Shown here: one piece after another, positions 59,586-64,000 of the stretch | Numbering within the stretch: position 1 is the stretch's first letter | How the letters are laid out: every line of letters starts with the position of its first letter | Assembly: GCA_963664715.2 (NCBI GenBank) | Contig: CAXXUY010000012.1 | Coordinates: forward strand, 434,001 to 498,000 | Length of the DNA stretch: 64,000 bases | Source: JAPOXR01 sp963664715 | GTDB lineage: Bacteria; Pseudomonadota; Alphaproteobacteria; Rhodobacterales; Rhodobacteraceae | Direction: 5' to 3' | Program-made: the position numbers and the translations under genes | Notes under the pieces: generated by a model | The model's input: the letters and a program-made list of their open reading frames with translations, nothing else | Databases searched by the model: none | Told to the model about the DNA's origin: nothing

Positions 59586-61496
59586 ATGAACAGGATTAGG
59601 CTTGGAGTATCTGTAGGTAGCGGTTCCAGTAGATTGAAAGATGCGGTCATCCAGGTCACGCGGCCAGTCGCCGCCGCTGGTATGGCAACTCTGCTGCTAG
59701 GCATACAGGCACTAGCCGAAGACAACATCATCAAGTCGCATGGCATTTCAACATTCGGTGACTTGAAGTATCCAGCCGACTTTCGGCACCTTGACTATGT
59801 GAATCCCGACGCACCGCGTGGTGGCGAGATTTCAGTCTGGGCGCCCGGTACTTTCGATTCGATGAACCCCTATACTCGCAAGGGACGAGCCGGGGCGCTG
59901 TCGTCGATCTTCTTTGAAAGCCTGTTGACCGGCACGGCCGACGAGGTGAGCGGAAGTTACGGACTGCTGGCAGAGTCGCTGGAATACCCCGAGGACCGGA
60001 GTTGGGTTGTGTTCAACATCAGGCCGGAAGCCAGGTTTTCTGATGGCACGCCCGTTACCGCCGAGGATGTGAATTTCACCTATGAGTTGTTCCTGGCGGA
60101 AGGACTGTTTTCCTATCGCAGCGAACTGGCAAAGGTGGTGGCATCGGTCGAAATCGAGAATCCCCTTCGCATCAAGTTTGTCTTCAATACAGAGGATTCG
60201 CCGCGGGACTATCCCCAACTGATCGGCGGTCTGCCAATCATGTCCAAGGCCTGGTTCGAGAGCACTGAGGCCAAGCTTGACGAATCACGCATGGAGCCGG
60301 CTGTTGGCTCCTCTCCATATATCCTGGATACGGTTGAGCCCAATCGCCGCCTGGTCTACTGGCGAAACCCGGACTATTGGGGCGACCACCTTCCGGTGAA
60401 TGTTGGCAGGCAGAACTTCGAGCGCATTCGAGTGGAGTATTTTGCCGACAGCGCCGCTGCATTCGAGGGATTCAAGGCTGGCGAATACACGTTCAGAAGC
60501 GAAAACAGCTCAAAGACCTGGTCGACTTCATACGATTTTGACGCCATCGAGAACGGTTGGGCGATGAAAAGGACATTTGACACGGGATTGCCGGCAAGTG
60601 GCCAGAGCTTCGTGTTCAACCTCCGGCGTGAGAAGTTTCAGGACATCCGGGTGCGCGAAGCCATCGCTTTGATGTTCAATTTCGAATGGTCGAACGAAAC
60701 TCTCTTCTACGGACTCTACGAGCGCATTCACTCATTTTGGGAAAACAGTTTCCTGGCGGCGACTGGCCTGCCGGGCGAGGACGCGCTCGAATACCTCGAG
60801 CCAATCAGGGAGTTCATTCCGGAATCCGTCTTCACCGTACCCGTGGTCATGGCTCCGGGATCAGGCGAGCGGCAGCTTGACCGGGCCAATCTGCGGACGG
60901 CGTCCGATCTGCTTGACGCCGCGGGATGGATGGTCGGCGATGACGGGCTTCGTCGAAACGAGGCCGGGGAAACCCTGAGTGTCGAATTTCTTGAAGACAG
61001 CCCGGCATTTGACCGCATCGTTATTCCATATGTCGAGAACCTTCGCCTGCTTGGAGTCGATGCCGTCCATAGCCGGGTTGATCCTGCGCAGATGACAGAC
61101 CGCTCGCGCAATCACGACTTCGACATCATCACGACCAGTTTCGGACTCAGCCTCGAACCTTCTGCCGCGGGCCTGCGCCAGATGTTCGGCTCGCAATACA
61201 TCGACGGTGTCTTCAACGACATGGGTTACGGCAATGAAGGGGTCGACCGGCTGATCGATATCATACAAGAGATTGACAACAGTGAAGATCTGAAGATCGC
61301 CGTCCGTGCCCTGGACCGGATCCTGCGAGCTGAGAAGTTCTGGGTGCCCCAATGGTACAGGGGATTTCACACCGTTGCCTATTTCGACATCTTCGAACAT
61401 CCGGAAACCATTCCGCCCTATTCGCTCGGGCAACTGGATTTCTGGTGGTACAATGAGGAAAAGGCAGAGCAGCTTCGAGAGGCGGGAGCACTCTGA
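59586..61496 (+). CDS. yejA: Peptide/microcin-type ABC transporter substrate-binding protein (YejA-like)
   Basis: A 636-residue family 5 solute-binding protein with an N-terminal export segment (PVAAAGMATLLLGIQALAE near 27-45). Seen: HGISTFGDLKYPADFRHLDYVNPDAPRGG in part near 50-77, characteristic of YejA, FDSMNPYTRKGRAG, and the SBP_bac_5 pattern FNIRPEARFSDGTPVTAEDVNFTYE near 138-162. The remainder (VPQWYRGFHTVAYFDIFEHP) is typical. GAGG at 59573-59576 is a suitable ribosome-binding site. It brings oligopeptides or peptide-nucleotide compounds to the YejBEF complex encoded next. Confidence 0.92.
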   Translation: MNRIRLGVSVGSGSSRLKDAVIQVTRPVAAAGMATLLLGIQALAEDNIIKSHGISTFGDLKYPADFRHLDYVNPDAPRGGEISVWAPGTFDSMNPYTRKGRAGALSSIFFESLLTGTADEVSGSYGLLAESLEYPEDRSWVVFNIRPEARFSDGTPVTAEDVNFTYELFLAEGLFSYRSELAKVVASVEIENPLRIKFVFNTEDSPRDYPQLIGGLPIMSKAWFESTEAKLDESRMEPAVGSSPYILDTVEPNRRLVYWRNPDYWGDHLPVNVGRQNFERIRVEYFADSAAAFEGFKAGEYTFRSENSSKTWSTSYDFDAIENGWAMKRTFDTGLPASGQSFVFNLRREKFQDIRVREAIALMFNFEWSNETLFYGLYERIHSFWENSFLAATGLPGEDALEYLEPIREFIPESVFTVPVVMAPGSGERQLDRANLRTASDLLDAAGWMVGDDGLRRNEAGETLSVEFLEDSPAFDRIVIPYVENLRLLGVDAVHSRVDPAQMTDRSRNHDFDIITTSFGLSLEPSAAGLRQMFGSQYIDGVFNDMGYGNEGVDRLIDIIQEIDNSEDLKIAVRALDRILRAEKFWVPQWYRGFHTVAYFDIFEHPETIPPYSLGQLDFWWYNEEKAEQLREAGAL

Positions 61497-61517
61497 CACC
61501 CCGACCGGACGACTGAG

Positions 61518-62600
61518 ATGGGTGCATATGTGATACGTCGGCTGGCACTGGTCTTGCCGACGTTACTCGGAATCATGATCATCAACTTCGCCCTGGTTCA
61601 GTTTGTTCCGGGCGGGCCGATTGAACAGATTCTGGCACAGCTGGAAGGCGAAGGAGATGTTTTTGAAACAATCTCCGGAACCGGCGGCGATGCCCTGGAA
61701 GAGAGCTTCTCGGATGAAAGATATCTCGGCGCCCGCGGGCTTCCCGAGGAATTCATCAAGGAACTCGAGGTCCAGTTTGGCTTTGACAAGCCACCCCTGG
61801 AACGCTTCCTGACAATGATGTGGGGTTATCTCAGGTTCGATTTCGGGGAGAGCTATTTCAGGTCGATCGGGGTCGTTGATCTCGTCCTCGAAAAGATGCC
61901 GGTTTCGATCACGCTCGGCCTGTGGTCCACGCTGATTGCCTATATCGTGTCGATACCGCTCGGCATCAGGAAGGCAGTCAAGGACGGCACCTCATTTGAC
62001 ACATGGACATCGGGTGCGATCATAGTCGGGTATGCCATTCCGGGATTCCTGTTCGCAATCCTGCTGCTGGTACTGTTTGCCGGAGGGTCCTACCTGAAGT
62101 TGTTTCCGCTGCGAGGGCTTGTCTCCGACAACTTCGATGAACTCAGCCTGATCGGAAAGATGCTGGACTACTTCTGGCATATCTCATTACCGGTACTTGC
62201 ATCTACCATTTCAGCCTTTGCCACCCTTACGCTGCTTACAAAGAACAGCTTCCTTGACGAAATCAAGAAGCACTACGTCATGACAGCGCGCGCCAAGGGA
62301 CTGACCGAACGGCGGGTGCTGTATGGCCATGTATTCCGCAATGCCATGCTGATCGTTGTCGCCGGATTTCCCGCTGTGTTCGTTTCGGTGTTCTTCGGAG
62401 GATCACTGATTATCGAGACAATCTTCTCGCTGGATGGTCTCGGTCGCCTGGGTTTCGAGGCGGCGGTGGCAAGGGATTATCCCGTCATATTCGGAACCCT
62501 TTACGTGTTTGGCCTTCTCGGACTGGTCGTCGGGATCATTTCAGACCTGATGTATGTCTGGATCGACCCCCGAATAGATTTTGAAACCCGCGAAACATGA
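61518..62600 (+). CDS. yejB: ABC transporter permease YejB
   Basis: A 360-residue membrane permease of the OppB type. It begins YVIRRLALVLPTLLGIMIINFALVQ near 4-28 and PGGPIEQIL, both hallmarks. The EAA coupling loop is FLDEIKKHYVMTARAKGLTERRVLYGHVFRNAM near 249-281. An acidic insert GDVFETISGTGGDALEE near 50-66 is typical for YejB. It is 21 bases after yejA and its stop overlaps the yejE start by four bases (ATGA). Confidence 0.93.
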   Translation: MGAYVIRRLALVLPTLLGIMIINFALVQFVPGGPIEQILAQLEGEGDVFETISGTGGDALEESFSDERYLGARGLPEEFIKELEVQFGFDKPPLERFLTMMWGYLRFDFGESYFRSIGVVDLVLEKMPVSITLGLWSTLIAYIVSIPLGIRKAVKDGTSFDTWTSGAIIVGYAIPGFLFAILLLVLFAGGSYLKLFPLRGLVSDNFDELSLIGKMLDYFWHISLPVLASTISAFATLTLLTKNSFLDEIKKHYVMTARAKGLTERRVLYGHVFRNAMLIVVAGFPAVFVSVFFGGSLIIETIFSLDGLGRLGFEAAVARDYPVIFGTLYVFGLLGLVVGIISDLMYVWIDPRIDFETRET

Positions 62601-63706
62601 TCAGGAGTTCGCCACTTGCGCGCCGTCGATGGCGAAACTTCAGAACGAACAGGCGGGCGTTCTGGTCACTGATCGTTTTCATCGTGATATTCACATTTAC
62701 CCTGTTTGCAGAGTTTGTCTCAAACGACAGGCCGTTGCTGGTCAAGTACCGGGACCATTACTTTACGCCAATTTTCCGGTTCTACCCGGAAACAGCCTTC
62801 GGCGGGGATTTTCAAACCGAGGCAGTCTACCGTGACGTGGAGGTCAAATGCCTGATCATTTCAGGCGGGCTGGAGGCGTGCTGGGATGATCCGGAAGATA
62901 CGATCTCCGATGCGCGGGACGGTGAAATCGACGGTGAGCCGATTGAACGGGGCTGGCTGTTGTGGCCGCTGATTCCGTACTCCTTCGATACCATAAACGA
63001 CATTGGACAGGCAGCGCCGTCACCACCGGATTCCGACCATTGGCTGGGCACCGACGACACGGCAAGGGACGTGCTGGCCCGGGTGATCTACGGGTTTCGA
63101 CTGTCGATCCTGTTCACGATCGTCGTGACCATATCGACATCTGTGCTTGGCATTGCCGCCGGCCTCATACAGGGCTATTTCGGCGGGTTGATCGACCTGT
63201 TTTTCCAGAGACTTATCGAAGTCTGGGGAGCGACTCCTTCCCTTTATATCATCATCATCGTTGCGGCCATCTGGCAGATGGATTTCTGGCTGCTCGTCAT
63301 CCTGATGACGATCTTCGGATGGACTGCACTGGTCGGGGTGGTCAGGGCCGAATGTCTGCGAGCCCGAAATTTCGAATATGTGCGTGCTGCACGCGCGCTC
63401 GGAGTATCGAATGCGAACATCATGTTCCGGCACGTCCTGCCCAATGCGATGGTTGCCACGCTGACGCTGCTTCCCTTCATAATCACGGGGACGATCGGCG
63501 CCCTTGCTGCCCTCGACTTTCTGGGGTTCGGCCTGCCATCCAAGGCGCCGTCACTGGGAGAGCTTACGCTTCAGGCAAAGCAGAACCTCCAGGCGCCCTG
63601 GCTGGGCTTTACTGCTTTCGTAACGTTCGCGGTCATGCTCTCCTTGCTCGTGTTCATCTTCGAAGGCGTCCGTGATGCCTTCGATCCCAGGAAGACGTTC
63701 AAGTGA
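62597..63706 (+). CDS. yejE: ABC transporter permease YejE
   Basis: A 369-residue OppC-type permease. The N-terminal RSSPLARRRWRNFRTNRRAFWSL is the YejE opening, with HWLGTDDTARDVLARVIYGFRLS near 152-174 and the EAA loop VRAECLRARNFEYVRAARALGVSNANIMFRHVLPNAM near 246-282. A periplasmic segment of about 100 residues follows the first helix, as in the family. It ends with FEGVRDAFDPRK and overlaps the yejF start by four bases (GTGA). Confidence 0.93.
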   Translation: MIRSSPLARRRWRNFRTNRRAFWSLIVFIVIFTFTLFAEFVSNDRPLLVKYRDHYFTPIFRFYPETAFGGDFQTEAVYRDVEVKCLIISGGLEACWDDPEDTISDARDGEIDGEPIERGWLLWPLIPYSFDTINDIGQAAPSPPDSDHWLGTDDTARDVLARVIYGFRLSILFTIVVTISTSVLGIAAGLIQGYFGGLIDLFFQRLIEVWGATPSLYIIIIVAAIWQMDFWLLVILMTIFGWTALVGVVRAECLRARNFEYVRAARALGVSNANIMFRHVLPNAMVATLTLLPFIITGTIGALAALDFLGFGLPSKAPSLGELTLQAKQNLQAPWLGFTAFVTFAVMLSLLVFIFEGVRDAFDPRKTFK

Positions 63707-64000
63707 CAGACCCGCTGCTGAAGGCCCGGAACCTGTCCGTTTCGTTTTTCCAGGACGGTAATGAGACGAAAGCTGTTCGCGGTGTTGATCTCGAGATTGC
63801 CCCCGGTGAAACCGTGGCAATCGTCGGAGAATCAGGGTCGGGCAAATCTGTAACTGCCTTGTCCACGGTCGGACTGCTTCCGGATAACTCGGTAGTCACG
63901 GGTTCCGTCACCTACAAGGGACAGGAGATCGTCGGCGCCAGCCCCACGACGCTTCGCCACCTGCGCGGCAACGACATCAGCTTCATTTTCCAGGAACCGA
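63703..64000 (+). CDS. yejF: ABC transporter ATP-binding protein YejF (partial, 5' end)
   Basis: The first 99 codons of an OppDF-type ATPase, running off the right edge. Seen: LLKARNLSVSFFQDG, the Walker A GESGSGKSV near 43-51, and the Q-loop FIFQEP just before the window ends. VDLEIAPGETVAIVGESGSG matches the usual opening. The GTG start at 63703 overlaps the yejE stop (GTGA). YejF normally contains two fused nucleotide-binding domains of about 530 residues in all; only part of the first is visible. Its position completes the YejABEF set. Confidence 0.93.
   Translation, partial: MTDPLLKARNLSVSFFQDGNETKAVRGVDLEIAPGETVAIVGESGSGKSVTALSTVGLLPDNSVVTGSVTYKGQEIVGASPTTLRHLRGNDISFIFQEP

Noticed and set aside
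1..64000. CRISPR arrays, insertion sequences, prophage or toxin-antitoxin pairs
   Set aside because: No regularly spaced repeats, transposase, integrase or typical toxin motifs were seen on reading the window.

Overview
The window is a moderately high-GC bacterial chromosome segment that reads as an alphaproteobacterium. This rests on gene content and order (inference, not a database match): nudC followed by pheA and a CycM-type membrane cytochrome c; dnaX next to recR; separate hemC, hemE and hemF; a full-length GlnD; PPK2; and a YejABEF-type peptide transporter. No phage, insertion sequence, integrase, CRISPR array or rRNA was seen. There is one tRNA, tRNA-Gln(TTG).

Layout. (1) 1-5165: end of a GhrA-like hydroxyacid dehydrogenase, a uracil-DNA glycosylase-family protein, nhaA, kdsA coupled to a phosphomannomutase/phosphoglucomutase, and tRNA-Gln. 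(2) 5327-14064: an oxidoreductase-rich catabolic block with two SDRs, a MetE-like protein, a DUF1932 dehydrogenase, three Gfo/Idh/MocA dehydrogenases and a D-2-hydroxyacid dehydrogenase. (3) 14108-15546: ppk2 and a VOC protein. (4) 15561-24019: a RidA protein diverging from an eight-gene operon with an NMT1/SsuA-type ABC importer, a cytosine-deaminase-like amidohydrolase, an FAD-linked oxidase, two flavodoxin-fold reductases and a creatininase-family hydrolase. (5) 24008-29441: two cytochromes c, then a TesA-like esterase divergent from a YbbA/YbbP-like ABC pair. (6) 29675-34271: a ribose-type sugar ABC importer and a GH4 glycosidase. (7) 34478-37252: a ureide operon (PuuE-UraD fusion, AllE, AllA). 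(8) 37529-40366: glnD. (9) 40550-45146: a tripartite tricarboxylate transporter (TTT) with AtuA-like and DUF4387 proteins. (10) 45160-46667: an ABC permease/ATPase pair without a binding protein. (11) 47356-64000: mainly core genes: a hydrolase-OsmC fusion, hemC, hemE, hemF, recR, dnaX, an ankyrin protein, an HTH protein, nudC, pheA, cycM and yejABE(F).

How it fits together. Accessory blocks 2, 4, 6, 7 and 9 look like small import-and-catabolise modules for sugars or polyols, N-heterocycles, ureides and carboxylates, the kind of repertoire expected of a heterotroph living on dissolved organic matter. GlnD, the nitrogen sensor, lies beside and divergent from the ureide operon. Only one recognisable DNA-binding regulator (55516-55956) lies in 64 kb, so the catabolic blocks must be controlled by regulators elsewhere or weakly controlled. 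Several perfect inverted repeats in promoter regions, the best at 10748-10778, are candidate operators.

The strongest candidate for an undescribed pathway is block 4, followed by block 9. Both assignments rest on family recognition and gene neighbourhood; neither substrate can be named from sequence alone.
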